This document shows positions 26,314 through 35,370 of a DNA stretch of 64,000 nucleotides, piece by piece. Each line of letters starts with the position of its first letter. Position 1 is the first letter of the stretch. The position numbers and the translations under genes are program-made. The notes beneath the pieces are model-generated. The model made no database searches and was not told the origin of the DNA. It was given only the letters and a program-made list of their open reading frames with translations. Origin of the DNA: Kistimonas scapharcae (GTDB lineage Bacteria; Pseudomonadota; Gammaproteobacteria; Pseudomonadales; Endozoicomonadaceae); assembly GCF_039540975.1 (NCBI RefSeq), contig NZ_BAABFL010000134.1, positions 10,739 through 74,738 of the forward strand, written 5' to 3'.

Positions 26314-26874
26314 TCAGTCCCGGGTGCCCTGTGGCGTGACAATATCCCAGAAGTCAGTCGGATTCATGGAAAGTGTTTTACCCGGGCGCTGCAGATCCAG
26401 CGTATCCTGATACTTGTGAGCCTGCTCAAACAGCGCCAGGCACTCCGTTTCCATAACAGGACCATCAATCACTACCGAGGCGTGTTCAAAAGTCCGGTTA
26501 AACATCCGTGAATCCATTTGATCCCCCCAACCCCATATATGATTGATCGCATTCAGCGATGCGCCATAGACTGCGCGGGATACCGAAAAACCCAGCAGGT
26601 TAGCCCAGAACAAACAGCCCATGCCCATAGGCTCAATCTCTGCGGTGGAGTAGAGCGTAAAAGTCTCCCCATTGTCCTGATATTCCGGCATTTCTGTTGC
26701 CAGCACATGAAGGGCCAGGGTTTCTGCATGATAGAGCGGACTGATATGGGCAGCATCCGTTGCGCGCACGAGAATATCGCCCGTCACATCATGCACAATC
26801 ACTGCCGCAAAGGGCCAGACACGGTTCGTTTGGGCAAAGTCGATGGCCTCAGCCATGTAAGCAGTATCAGACAT
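26314..26874 (-). CDS. Cytidine/deoxycytidylate deaminase-family protein with altered zinc motif
   Basis: 186 residues from the ATG at 26874, chosen because it gives the compact family N-terminus (MSDTAYMAEAIDFAQTN). The zinc-binding HAE motif is clear in LYHAETLAL, and AAVIVHDVTGDIL precedes it as in nucleoside deaminases of the guanine/tRNA-adenosine deaminase group. The second motif, usually PCxxC, reads TAEIEPMGMGCLFWAN, so one cysteine is replaced and the spacing is changed. Metal binding and catalysis may be altered or lost. Substrate not predictable. About 125 bp from the AraC gene, same strand. Confidence 0.7.
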   Translation of the reverse strand: MSDTAYMAEAIDFAQTNRVWPFAAVIVHDVTGDILVRATDAAHISPLYHAETLALHVLATEMPEYQDNGETFTLYSTAEIEPMGMGCLFWANLLGFSVSRAVYGASLNAINHIWGWGDQMDSRMFNRTFEHASVVIDGPVMETECLALFEQAHKYQDTLDLQRPGKTLSMNPTDFWDIVTPQGTRD

Positions 26875-27199
26875 ATGTAGACTCGTATAATCGCTAATTA
26901 ACGCTTGGCTTAACAAAAATCTATCATCAACAAAATAGTTTAAAAAAATAAAAGAACGACAAAAAATGAACACATGACTTTCATGACGATTAAAATAGCA
27001 GTGTACTTATCCGCACCTAGAAACGTCCAAATAACATTTCTGTTAGAGATCTCAACTATTTCCAGCAATGCAATGATCATTTAAATGATCTGGTGGTCAT
27101 AATCAGTGACCTTATATCAAATAAGGTTTTTCATTACAGCAGTTTCAATATAACCAGTGAAACATGTATTCAACACCACAGTCTTTAGAGGTATAAGAT

Positions 27200-28546
27200 A
27201 TGGAAAGAACAGTACCAACAAGCCCACTTAAAAGCTCTTCACAAGAAAATCTTCCTGAACACTTGTCTAAACTCGCAACAGAGGATACTACTCAGGTAAG
27301 CCAACATCAGACAGACACAATGGCACCACAAATTTCTAGCGAAAAACGTACGATTGCCGCGCAAACAAGTAATCCATTACAAGCACACGCCACCGCTATA
27401 AAAGAGCAAGCGCTAGGGGCTGAAGACTTTAAAAAAATTCAGTCTGCACTCGCCGGCAAAACTATAGACTCAGGCAATTTGGATCTTTTCGAGGCATTTC
27501 AACGCGTGATGTCATTCGAAAAAACAGATATTGAAACGTTACGATTCGCCTACAAACTACGCACAGCGCTTGAACCTGAAGATAAAGGCACAATGACCAA
27601 AGAACAAATTATAAGCTACTTGAAAAAGGGTAATCTAACTGGAGACGAACTCGCCTATTCATGGATGGATTTATTTTTTCATACGCTGCTAATCCAGCAT
27701 TTAGGAAATCAGGTCATTGATATCTTGAACAACAATGCCGAGATAAAAAATAGAATTGCAGACTTATTCCCTGATGAGGATATAAAGGAAATAATTGCCG
27801 ATTTAAAACATAAGCTCAGTATTCATGATTTAACAAAAGCACAAGATTTATATAAAGGCTACCGCAGCCTGCCCACTGTTTTTCGTGGAGGTTACCCCAC
27901 ATTCATTGCAATCCAGGAAAACCCTGAAGGCAATCAGAATCTTGTAGCCATTGCTAATGCGACGGATGAACATACCAGAAATGAAGACCACCATCCGGAA
28001 TCCTATGTGACGCTGGTTGACCTAAAAACAGGCTCAACGCAAAAGCTACCAGGTGCCAGAACGCTTCTCGCCAACATCAATGAAAGAATGCCTGATGGGA
28101 CAGCATTCAAAACGCTTGAGGAACTCAATCATTTTGCCGATGATGATAATACGCTGACAAACACTGAAGCGGTACGTAGAAACCTTGAGCAAGCTGGATT
28201 TAAAATTCGCTATACGCAGGATAAGCCGATGAAAGCTGCTGCTATTCTGGAGTGGTTCGTGGATGGCACTGCTGCCAGCTTCAGAAGTCCTGTGGTTTCA
28301 TTAAGAATGTCTGAAGAAGCTTTAGCTTCACAGGGCGAGTTCAGCAAGAACAGGTTTGCTGGTACAGAGGTTAATTTCAGACAACAACCACAAAGAACAA
28401 CATTCTGGGATTTTTTACCCGATTCATTAAAAGATCAGTGTATCCAATCAAGCGATTTATTGAGACCGCATCTATTTAAATCACTTATCCCCACTGATAT
28501 TCCCGATGATGAACCTTATACATTTGGACAACTTCTGAATATCTAA
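27200..28546 (+). CDS. Effector-like hypothetical protein
   Basis: A 448-residue, AT-rich gene with AGAGG 9 bases before the ATG. The N-terminal ~70 residues are Ser/Thr/Gln-rich and probably disordered, as in type III or IV secreted proteins. The rest is a mix of helices (residues 75-215) and an alpha/beta part (VFRGGYPTFIAIQENPEGNQ, SYVTLVDLKTGSTQKLPGA). No catalytic motif or known family is recognised. It has its own hairpin terminator. A role in host interaction is only suggested by composition and by the similar style of the other orphan genes nearby. Confidence 0.55.
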   Translation: MERTVPTSPLKSSSQENLPEHLSKLATEDTTQVSQHQTDTMAPQISSEKRTIAAQTSNPLQAHATAIKEQALGAEDFKKIQSALAGKTIDSGNLDLFEAFQRVMSFEKTDIETLRFAYKLRTALEPEDKGTMTKEQIISYLKKGNLTGDELAYSWMDLFFHTLLIQHLGNQVIDILNNNAEIKNRIADLFPDEDIKEIIADLKHKLSIHDLTKAQDLYKGYRSLPTVFRGGYPTFIAIQENPEGNQNLVAIANATDEHTRNEDHHPESYVTLVDLKTGSTQKLPGARTLLANINERMPDGTAFKTLEELNHFADDDNTLTNTEAVRRNLEQAGFKIRYTQDKPMKAAAILEWFVDGTAASFRSPVVSLRMSEEALASQGEFSKNRFAGTEVNFRQQPQRTTFWDFLPDSLKDQCIQSSDLLRPHLFKSLIPTDIPDDEPYTFGQLLNI

Positions 28547-28563
28547 AAGTTATAAAAACAAAA

Positions 28564-28594
28564 GAGTAAGTGTCATACTAAATGGCACTTACTC
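28564..28594 (+). terminator. Terminator after the 27.2-28.5 kb gene
   Basis: A 13-bp stem GAGTAAGTGTCAT / ATGGCACTTACTC (one G-U) with a 5-nt loop, 17 bp past the stop codon. Confidence 0.6.
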
Positions 28595-28827
28595 ATAACA
28601 ATCTATTTTCATTCCATAAAAAATAAAATAGATAATGAGAACTGAAAACACTTATACAATGACGGCACTATTCTCCGCTATTCTTTTAACCATCCGAATA
28701 GAGTACTTATACATTCTTGTTTTTTCCCACAAGCAAAACCTATTGCAGAACAGGTCAGGAAACCGATCATTAAACATTGATCAATGACGGCATCACCGAT
28801 GATTATACGACAAACACAACTCACTTT

Positions 28828-28841
28828 TTGACAAAAATCAA
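28828..28841. promoter_or_regulatory. FNR/ANR box and class-II promoter of eutG
   Basis: TTGACAAAAATCAA, a near-perfect FNR/ANR site centred at 28834.5. TAGTTT (28864-28869) lies exactly at -12 to -7 for a class-II promoter with transcription start at 28876, 32 bp before the TTG start codon of eutG. Confidence 0.65.
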
Positions 28842-28907
28842 TTTTTCCACTCACTACCATTGCTAGTTTATGTCCCTTATGAGTTGATCGACGATGGACA
28901 ACGCGTT

Positions 28908-30257
28908 TTGACCAAAAAGCTAATCACCCCGGATAACCTGGAGAATTTCTGTACCGACGGCACCCTTTACGTGGAGCCCGGCTACATCCTGACGCCCGGC
29001 GCCATCGATAAGGCCCGCCTCGCCGATATCACCATTCATCACGGCAAACCCCACCCGAAGGAGCCGCCGGCACTGTCCGAGGCGGGTCCCAGCCCCAGCG
29101 ACCAGCACGCGGGCCATGATTTCATCATGCCGACCATCAACCTGCTGGGCAGTGGCTGTCTGACGCGCGCCATCGGCAAGATCAAGGCCATGGATTGCAG
29201 CAAGGCACTGGTCGTCACCGACGCCATGCTGTGCAAGGTCGGCGTTGCCACCATCGTGACCGATATGCTGTTCCAGCACGGGATTGATGCAGTAATCTAC
29301 GACGGCACCTGCCCGAACCCCTCTGTCGCCAACGTGCAGTCCGGCCTGGGTCTACTGCGCAAGAATCGCTGCGACTTCGTGATTTCCCTGGGCGGCGGCT
29401 CGCCCCATGACTGCGCCAAGGCCATTGCATTGCTGGCCACCAACGGCGGCGATATCAGCGATTACGTGGGCATTGACCGTTCCCACAGTCCGTCCCTGCC
29501 CCTGGTAGCCATCAACACCACGGCAGGCACTGCCTCCGAGATGACACGGTTCTGCATCATCACCAATGAGCAGACCCATGTAAAAATGGCGATTGTTGAC
29601 CAGAACGTAACACCCGCCATTTCCATCAACGATCCACAACTGATGCTGGGCATGCCGGCCAGCCTGACCGCTGCCACCGGCATGGATGCACTGACCCACG
29701 CCATTGAAGCCTACATCTCCACCCAGGCCACGCCCCTGACCGATGCGGTCGCCAGCAAGGCGATGGAACTGATCGTGAAATACCTGCCACGTGCGGTGGA
29801 AAACGGTCAGGATGAGGAAGCCCGGGAACAGATGGCCTATGCCCAGTTCATGGCCGGCATGGCGTTCAACAACGCAGGTCTGGGCTACGTACATGCCATG
29901 GCCCATCAGCTGGGCGGCAAATACGGCCTGCCCCACGGCATCTGCAACGCGGTACTGCTGCCTTATGTGATGGCTTACAACATGGAAACGGCGGCCAACC
30001 GCCTGTCCGATGTCGCTTACTTCCTGGGTTGCCGTGTACACGGTAAAAATGCCCGTGAAGCCTCTGTGATGGGTATTGAGGAAGTCTGCCGTCTGTTGCT
30101 GAAGGTCAATATTCCCACCAGCCTGACCGCATTAAATGTCAGCGAAGCCGATATTCCGTGCATGGCGGCAAACGCCCTGAAGGATGCCTGCGCACTGACC
30201 AATCCCCGCCAGGGCACCCAGACGGATATTGAACAGATTTTCCGCAACGCGCTGTAA
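28908..30257 (+). CDS. eutG: Iron-type alcohol dehydrogenase EutG with N-terminal Eut module
   Basis: 449 residues, reducing acetaldehyde to ethanol with NADH. The start is TTG at 28908. It aligns with the Met of the related module in 10814-11107 (TKKLITPDNLENF against SKRLVTRNNITGF), has a weak ATGGA site upstream, and lies after the predicted transcription start, whereas a TTG at 28860 lies before it. Residues 1-46 are that module, ILTPGAIDKARLADITIHHG. The rest is a group III alcohol dehydrogenase: SLGGGSPHDCAKAIALL, NTTAGTASEMTRF, TAATGMDALTHAIEAY and VHAMAHQLGGKYGLPHG with the iron-binding Asp and His residues. E. coli EutG is about 395 residues and lacks this added module. It is encoded alone, away from other eut genes. 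Confidence 0.9.
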   Translation: MTKKLITPDNLENFCTDGTLYVEPGYILTPGAIDKARLADITIHHGKPHPKEPPALSEAGPSPSDQHAGHDFIMPTINLLGSGCLTRAIGKIKAMDCSKALVVTDAMLCKVGVATIVTDMLFQHGIDAVIYDGTCPNPSVANVQSGLGLLRKNRCDFVISLGGGSPHDCAKAIALLATNGGDISDYVGIDRSHSPSLPLVAINTTAGTASEMTRFCIITNEQTHVKMAIVDQNVTPAISINDPQLMLGMPASLTAATGMDALTHAIEAYISTQATPLTDAVASKAMELIVKYLPRAVENGQDEEAREQMAYAQFMAGMAFNNAGLGYVHAMAHQLGGKYGLPHGICNAVLLPYVMAYNMETAANRLSDVAYFLGCRVHGKNAREASVMGIEEVCRLLLKVNIPTSLTALNVSEADIPCMAANALKDACALTNPRQGTQTDIEQIFRNAL

Positions 30258-30367
30258 ATAGCCAAATAGCGGGGATGCACTGACAGCATCTCCGCTTAAT
30301 CACCCAATATGAGTAGCAGGACAAATGAATACATCAACAAAGGTTGATATTTATTCCGACATCAATG

Positions 30368-31945
30368 TCACCTAAAGCCATGTTCCAAATGTGGCGATAC
30401 ACTCTGCACGATACCAAGCCTTTGAAGTATATAAATAACACCAGTTGGTGTAAGATGATTCGTACCTAAATCGCCCATTCTATCTAAAAACTGATCCATC
30501 CTTTGACGATTCACTCGTTTCAATCTGGTAATTTCCGATTGATCATCAGCCATTAGAATTTCTGATTGACCTTGATCTAGAGACGTCAAATCAACGTCTG
30601 ATAACTCATCAATCATTAATGCTCTACTAAAGTCTTTCACCCACTCAAGACACATATCGTTGGCACCAGTGATTTCTCCTCTTATCCAAGGAGTGCCTAT
30701 TACATCGACCATATAATCAAGCGCATTGTCTTTAGTCATTCTCCTCTTTACATCCTCTAAAAGCTGAGGGGGCACTTGATCCTGATAATTTTCTGCCTGC
30801 TTTGGATTAGCCAGCTCATTCCGTGCTATTCCATATTTATCAGAGTCTTTCGAATAGGCCAAATGATTTATGATAATTCTTTTCAGTTCTACCATTTCTT
30901 TTTCTGCACGATCACTCAGAAGCCCTTGATTTTGATAATACTGTATCCTGTCTTCAATAATGCGCATTTTCCATTGATGGAGTCTCAATGCCATCCAAAG
31001 CCTGGCATGTCCTATAGCATCACTCTTTGCGTTATATTGATCACCAAGACCAACATATTTCACAAAACACCCCTCTATAACATCACCTAACTGATCAACA
31101 CAGGTGTTTGAAGCCTCTATTAGATTAGCGAGAATTTCACAACACTCCTCCTTAAACTCTCGCATTTCCTTCTCTCTATCTAATCTGCTTCTGTTATCCT
31201 GACGGTGTTCGATATCCTCCGTTCTTATTCCCCCCCTCCGTTGAGTAACCCTGACAACCTTCCGATTATCAATCCATGCTTTCTTTCGGATCATATAATT
31301 TATCAATGCAGAGAAGTAGCGATTTAGTTGATAATTATCCGGGCATTTTTTATAAATATCACTAAACGCACTTTGCAAGTGTTCAACAGAAAAGTCAGGC
31401 CCGGCAAAACGGATAATCTCTGCGAACGGATTAGTGCTGAAATAAGACCAACCTGTCCTATCTCTCAATATTTCCCATGAATTTGCCTCGCGGTTATGCA
31501 TACGGAAGATATCATCAAGATTGAAATTCCAGACGTCATCAACCAAATCAAAAGCGATCCGAGCGGGGCGAGCAGCACACTCAGCATGAATATCTTCCAC
31601 TGCTTGGCACTCTCTTTCCCAGCGAGAATCCAATGCTCTCCAGTCATAAACCGTCAATTCATCAGGCTGGTTACACATGGAATTTGGTTGTTTTTCAACG
31701 GATGCGTGATCTGCATTTTGTCTGCAGCAGAAGAAATTAACGATTGCATCAATACAAGAAATCAAAAATTCCCGAATACGTCTTATACTGCAACAACAGG
31801 AGGCATTTGAATCTTCGATATATCTTTGTCTCGCCCCAGCATCAGATATGCGCCGAGAGCTACCAGAACGAACGAGTGGATCTATCTCCCTATCATGCCT
31901 ATATGCAGGCATATGGCCAGGCATTCGATTAAAACCGTATTCCAT
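30368..31945 (-). CDS. Effector-like protein, possible NEL-type E3 ubiquitin ligase
   Basis: 525 residues, AT-rich. Residues about 48-75 are Cys-rich and amphipathic (CCCSIRRIREFLISC, then FFCC), sharing CCxIRRIxEFLI with the protein at 2218-3021. A membrane-targeting role, perhaps by lipidation in the host, is possible. Residues about 265-300 read EFKEECCEILANLIEASNTC followed by VDQLGDVIEG. This resembles the catalytic CxD region of the NEL domain of IpaH/SspH E3 ligases. Helices with ARLWMALRLHQWKMRIIEDR and a late TPWIRGEI follow in the same order as in NEL. The N-terminus lacks leucine-rich repeats. The NEL assignment is by eye and tentative. Confidence 0.5.
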   Translation of the reverse strand: MEYGFNRMPGHMPAYRHDREIDPLVRSGSSRRISDAGARQRYIEDSNASCCCSIRRIREFLISCIDAIVNFFCCRQNADHASVEKQPNSMCNQPDELTVYDWRALDSRWERECQAVEDIHAECAARPARIAFDLVDDVWNFNLDDIFRMHNREANSWEILRDRTGWSYFSTNPFAEIIRFAGPDFSVEHLQSAFSDIYKKCPDNYQLNRYFSALINYMIRKKAWIDNRKVVRVTQRRGGIRTEDIEHRQDNRSRLDREKEMREFKEECCEILANLIEASNTCVDQLGDVIEGCFVKYVGLGDQYNAKSDAIGHARLWMALRLHQWKMRIIEDRIQYYQNQGLLSDRAEKEMVELKRIIINHLAYSKDSDKYGIARNELANPKQAENYQDQVPPQLLEDVKRRMTKDNALDYMVDVIGTPWIRGEITGANDMCLEWVKDFSRALMIDELSDVDLTSLDQGQSEILMADDQSEITRLKRVNRQRMDQFLDRMGDLGTNHLTPTGVIYILQRLGIVQSVSPHLEHGFR

Positions 31946-32146
31946 AACTCCTAACGTCCATCTCTAAACAAAAATCCCCAATAATAAAAAGTATGTTTTT
32001 TAATTTAATCTGTTATCAAAACCAGTCGACATTTTTCATTTCACAGTATCTATAGACTGGTTTTAGATGTCATAGTTCATAAAATAAGGAAACAAGGACT
32101 TCCCTGAGATAACAGATACAGGAAAAAATTGTCCTTCACGTTCCAT

Positions 32147-33013
32147 TCAAGCGTTCTGGTTCGATGTAAAATGTGCGATTGAATGAAACACCAAGCTCAC
32201 GATGACAATCCCCCCTCCAATAACAGCCCATAGAGTCGGTATCTCTCCCAGAACAAGGAACGCCCAGACAGGTCCCAGTGTTGGCTCCAACAACATCATC
32301 AATGTCACTTCCGGCGCCGGTACTCGCTTAGCGCCCTCGCCCAGCATAAAAAAGGCCAAACCGGATAACAGCCCCATTATTGCGAGTACCAGCAGCGACT
32401 GGAAACTAAACGATAATGACGGAACAAGCAGCAGACACCCGCTGGCCAATAGCATGCCGCCCCAACCGTAGACAGACATGACATTCATCCCTGATGCAGC
32501 ACTGCGAATCACCGTTATATGGGCGGCAGTCAAGCAGGCACAAGCCAGTGCAAACAGATTGCCCTGCCAGTTTCCCCCTTGAATGTCCCCGGCAAAAACC
32601 ACTGCAATACCTGTCGCCCCGCCCCCCATGGCCAACCAGGTTCGCCAGGGCGTTATCTCGCCCAGAAACAGCCGACCATATAGGGCAGCAAACATCGGCG
32701 TTGTGCTCAATATCACCAAAGCACTGGCAATAGTGGTATGCGTGATGCCCAGAACAAACATCATACTGCTGGCGGCAAACAACACAGAACAAAACCAGGC
32801 ACGGCGGCTTCCAGGCATAGCATGATGCCAAAAGTGTGAACGATGCCGCGCAGCGAGTATCAGGAACAATGCTGCAGCAATCATGGCGCCTCGCCAGAAG
32901 ACAAGGCTCCAATCATCCACACCAGCCAGCCTGACCAGCACACCATCAGGTGTCAGACACAGGGCACCGGCAAATGCCAGCAAATGCCCCTGGCGGGAAT
33001 GCGCTGAATGCAT
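32147..33013 (-). CDS. DMT-superfamily (EamA) transporter
   Basis: 288 residues from the ATG at 33013, chosen because GGAGGA lies about 10 bases upstream; ATGs at 33031 and 33079 are alternatives. It has ten predicted membrane segments in two EamA repeats, for example LAFAGALCLTPDGVLVRLAG at the start and PAPEVTLMMLLEPTLGPVWA in the second repeat, the latter matching the conserved LEP motif. A drug/metabolite transporter, probably an exporter; substrate unknown. It stands alone between an effector-like gene and a LysR gene. Confidence 0.85.
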   Translation of the reverse strand: MHSAHSRQGHLLAFAGALCLTPDGVLVRLAGVDDWSLVFWRGAMIAAALFLILAARHRSHFWHHAMPGSRRAWFCSVLFAASSMMFVLGITHTTIASALVILSTTPMFAALYGRLFLGEITPWRTWLAMGGGATGIAVVFAGDIQGGNWQGNLFALACACLTAAHITVIRSAASGMNVMSVYGWGGMLLASGCLLLVPSLSFSFQSLLVLAIMGLLSGLAFFMLGEGAKRVPAPEVTLMMLLEPTLGPVWAFLVLGEIPTLWAVIGGGIVIVSLVFHSIAHFTSNQNA

Positions 33014-33280
33014 CAATCCGGTTTCCTCCATTGCGTCTCTGGTTGAATATGAAGCTCGTGCCCCTTCCAAAAGCGTCATCGATACCGTCGCTCTTCTCCA
33101 TTCATAGTATGAGTGAAATGCCTGAAAACCAATGTCCTACCTGAAGATGCGGAGTCCATCACACGGGAAAACCATGGATTGCCAGCTCAGCGCCACTCCT
33201 GCCGCCTTGGGTTTCGATGGGTGAAGCAGACAAGATACAGACTGGTGGTGCACCACCAGGCACAGTAAAGACGGTACCAC

Positions 33281-34162
33281 TTAGGCAAGCGACGCCCTGA
33301 GAAAGTCCAGAAAAGCACGCACCTTGCCAGAAACCAGTGTTCGATTCAGATAAATGGCGTAGGTGGCACTTAAGTTTTCCTGCGGACTGAAACGATGGCT
33401 CGGCAGCAGGGGAACCAGCTCTCCACGACTCAGTTCATCTTCCACAGCCCAACGCGGTATCAGTGCAATACCACCATGGTTCAGTACCAGTTGTTTCTGT
33501 CCCTGTACCGTATTGACCGTGAGTGAACCTTGGATAGGCAGGCGAGCTGGTTGCTCATCGAACAGGTACCATTCCCGCCAGCCAGCATAACCATAACGAA
33601 TGCATTGGAACGCTGTCAGTTCATCGGGGGTTGATGGTTGGCCCTGCTGAGCAAGGAACGCGGGGGTTGCGCAAAGCAGGAAGTCATTGTCAGCCACCTT
33701 GGTGGCAATCAGGCTGGAATCCGGCAATCGACCACTGCGAAGGGCCACATCAATATTTTCATCCACCAGATCGACCACTCGCTCCGTCAACTCAATATCG
33801 ACGGCAATGTCCGGATAGCGAGCCATAAAGGCGGGTATCAAGGGCAGTACGACGCTCTCACCAAACCCCACCGTCATACTGAGCCGCAACCTTCCACGGG
33901 GTGTATCGGACAACGCATGAACCGCTCGGCGGGCCTCCTCCAGCTCCTGCAACACATGACGGGAATACCCGTAATACTGGCGACCCGCTTCCGTCAGACC
34001 AATACTCCGTGTCGTGCGGTTAAGAAGTGCGATTCCCAGCTCTTTCTCAAGCGCAGTCACCTGACGTGAGACCGATGACGGCTGTACATCCAGCACACGC
34101 CCTGCTTCCGAGAAACTACCGGTTTCCACCACCGCATTAAAGTACATAAGACGTGTCATCAT
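33281..34162 (-). CDS. LysR-family transcriptional regulator
   Basis: 293 residues. The N-terminal winged helix-turn-helix FNAVVETGSFSEAGRVLDVQ, PSSVSRQVTALEKELGIALL and NRTTRSIGLTEAG is typical of LysR regulators of the AaeR/DmlR-like group, followed by the substrate-binding domain (GFGESVVLPLIPAFMARYPD, DVALRSGRLPDSSLIA). It is divergent from the quinone oxidoreductase gene (34328) with a 165-bp gap, the usual arrangement for a LysR regulator and its target. An effector molecule is not predictable. Confidence 0.9.
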   Translation of the reverse strand: MMTRLMYFNAVVETGSFSEAGRVLDVQPSSVSRQVTALEKELGIALLNRTTRSIGLTEAGRQYYGYSRHVLQELEEARRAVHALSDTPRGRLRLSMTVGFGESVVLPLIPAFMARYPDIAVDIELTERVVDLVDENIDVALRSGRLPDSSLIATKVADNDFLLCATPAFLAQQGQPSTPDELTAFQCIRYGYAGWREWYLFDEQPARLPIQGSLTVNTVQGQKQLVLNHGGIALIPRWAVEDELSRGELVPLLPSHRFSPQENLSATYAIYLNRTLVSGKVRAFLDFLRASLA

Positions 34163-34327
34163 CGTAAGCAGTTTCTACCAGCATCCGGTTTACCTTGAGC
34201 ATCCGTGCGGCAACTTATGCCACCTTTGCGCATAAAGCAAAAATCCTTTGCCGGACGCTGCCTTGTGGGCGGGAACCCGCCCCCCTAGACTGCGTTTATC
34301 TTTTTTGAGCTGGATGAGAACTGTTCC

Positions 34328-35308
34328 ATGAAAGCCATGATTGTCCGCCAGTTAGGCGCTGCTGACGTGTTTGAGCAAACTGAAAAACCGATGCCTGTTG
34401 CCAAGGCAGGCCATATGGTCGTCGAGGTAAGAGCGACCAGCGTCAACCCTCTTGATACCATGCTCCGCTCTGTCGAAACCCCGTGGTCAGCCAACCTGCC
34501 GGAGATCCTTCATGGTGACGTCGCCGGTATTGTCAAAGAGGTCGGAGATGGAGTTACCCGGTTCAAGCCAGGTGATGAAGTCTATGGCTGCGCCGGTGGC
34601 ATTGCCGGCCAGGATGGAGCGCTCGCGGAATACATGCTGGTTGACGCCGATCTCATGGCCCATAAGCCGAACAGCCTGACTATGGAAGAATCCGCTGCAC
34701 TGCCCCTGGTAGCCTTAACCGCCTGGGAAGCGCTGCACGACAAGATGAACATCCAGAAAGGCGACAACCTGCTAATACACGGCGCTACAGGCGGTGTTGG
34801 TCATATCGCCATCCAACTGGCCAAACATTTTGGCGCAACTGTGACGACAACTACCACACCGCGCAACCTGGAAACCGCCAGACAGCTGAACGCCGACCAT
34901 GTGGTCAATAGCGTTGATACGCCGGTAGCGGATTACGTTCGTCAATATACGGATGGGCAAGGGTTCGACAAGGTCTTTGACACCATCGCCGGCGCCAATA
35001 TCCAGCGCAGCTTTGAGGCCGTACGTTTCAACGGGGAGGTGGCTACCACACTGCCAGTAGACGACACTTCACAAGTCGTACTGAAAAGCCTGAGCCTGCA
35101 TGGCATCCTCATGCTGATCCCGCTGGTACACGGCATCAACCGCCCGGCCCACGGCAAAATCATGGAAGAAATTGCACGGCTGGTCGACAGCGGCGTGATC
35201 AACCCTCTGATTGACCCGAAGCGGTTCACTATCTGGGACGTAGCAGACGCACACCGTCATCTTGAAGCGCGTAAAGCGGTCGGCAAGATTGTCCTTAGTG
35301 TTGAATAA
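34328..35308 (+). CDS. Zinc-free NADPH:quinone oxidoreductase / MDR-family reductase
   Basis: A 326-residue medium-chain dehydrogenase/reductase. N-terminal GroES-like domain (SVNPLDTMLRS, HGDVAGIVKEVGDGV, PGDEVYGCAGG) and Rossmann domain with LLIHGATGGVGHIAIQLAKH. Catalytic zinc ligands of alcohol dehydrogenases are absent, placing it with quinone oxidoreductases or enoyl reductases. It is probably controlled by the divergent LysR regulator. Normal length; substrate unknown, possibly electrophilic carbonyls. Confidence 0.88.
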   Translation: MKAMIVRQLGAADVFEQTEKPMPVAKAGHMVVEVRATSVNPLDTMLRSVETPWSANLPEILHGDVAGIVKEVGDGVTRFKPGDEVYGCAGGIAGQDGALAEYMLVDADLMAHKPNSLTMEESAALPLVALTAWEALHDKMNIQKGDNLLIHGATGGVGHIAIQLAKHFGATVTTTTTPRNLETARQLNADHVVNSVDTPVADYVRQYTDGQGFDKVFDTIAGANIQRSFEAVRFNGEVATTLPVDDTSQVVLKSLSLHGILMLIPLVHGINRPAHGKIMEEIARLVDSGVINPLIDPKRFTIWDVADAHRHLEARKAVGKIVLSVE

Positions 35309-35338
35309 TGCAACCTGCCGTTGTCTGGTCCATAAAAA

Positions 35339-35357
35339 AGCCCCTCATTAAGGGGCT
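35339..35357. terminator. Bidirectional terminator between convergent genes
   Basis: AGCCCCT / AGGGGCT stem with a CATTA loop. On the minus strand it is followed by six T (TTTTTTATG), a good intrinsic terminator for the AsmA-like gene; on the plus strand the tail CTTCGTTT is weaker. Confidence 0.75.
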
Positions 35358-35370
35358 CTTCGTTTCTGGA

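Larger units (their letters stand above)
28547..28907. other. Intergenic region before eutG
   Basis: 361 bp, very AT-rich. It holds the terminator of the previous gene (28564-28594), an FNR/ANR box (28828-28841) and the probable eutG -10 (28864-28869). A 60-codon minus-strand frame (28678-28860) has no recognisable features and is not called. Confidence 0.6.

Noticed and set aside
28678..28860. Minus-strand 60-codon frame before eutG
   Set aside because: Lies over the eutG promoter region (FNR box) and has no recognisable features.
28860..28907. Upstream TTG start for eutG
   Set aside because: It lies before the predicted transcription start at 28876, has no ribosome site, and the related module in 10814-11107 begins at the position matching the TTG at 28908.
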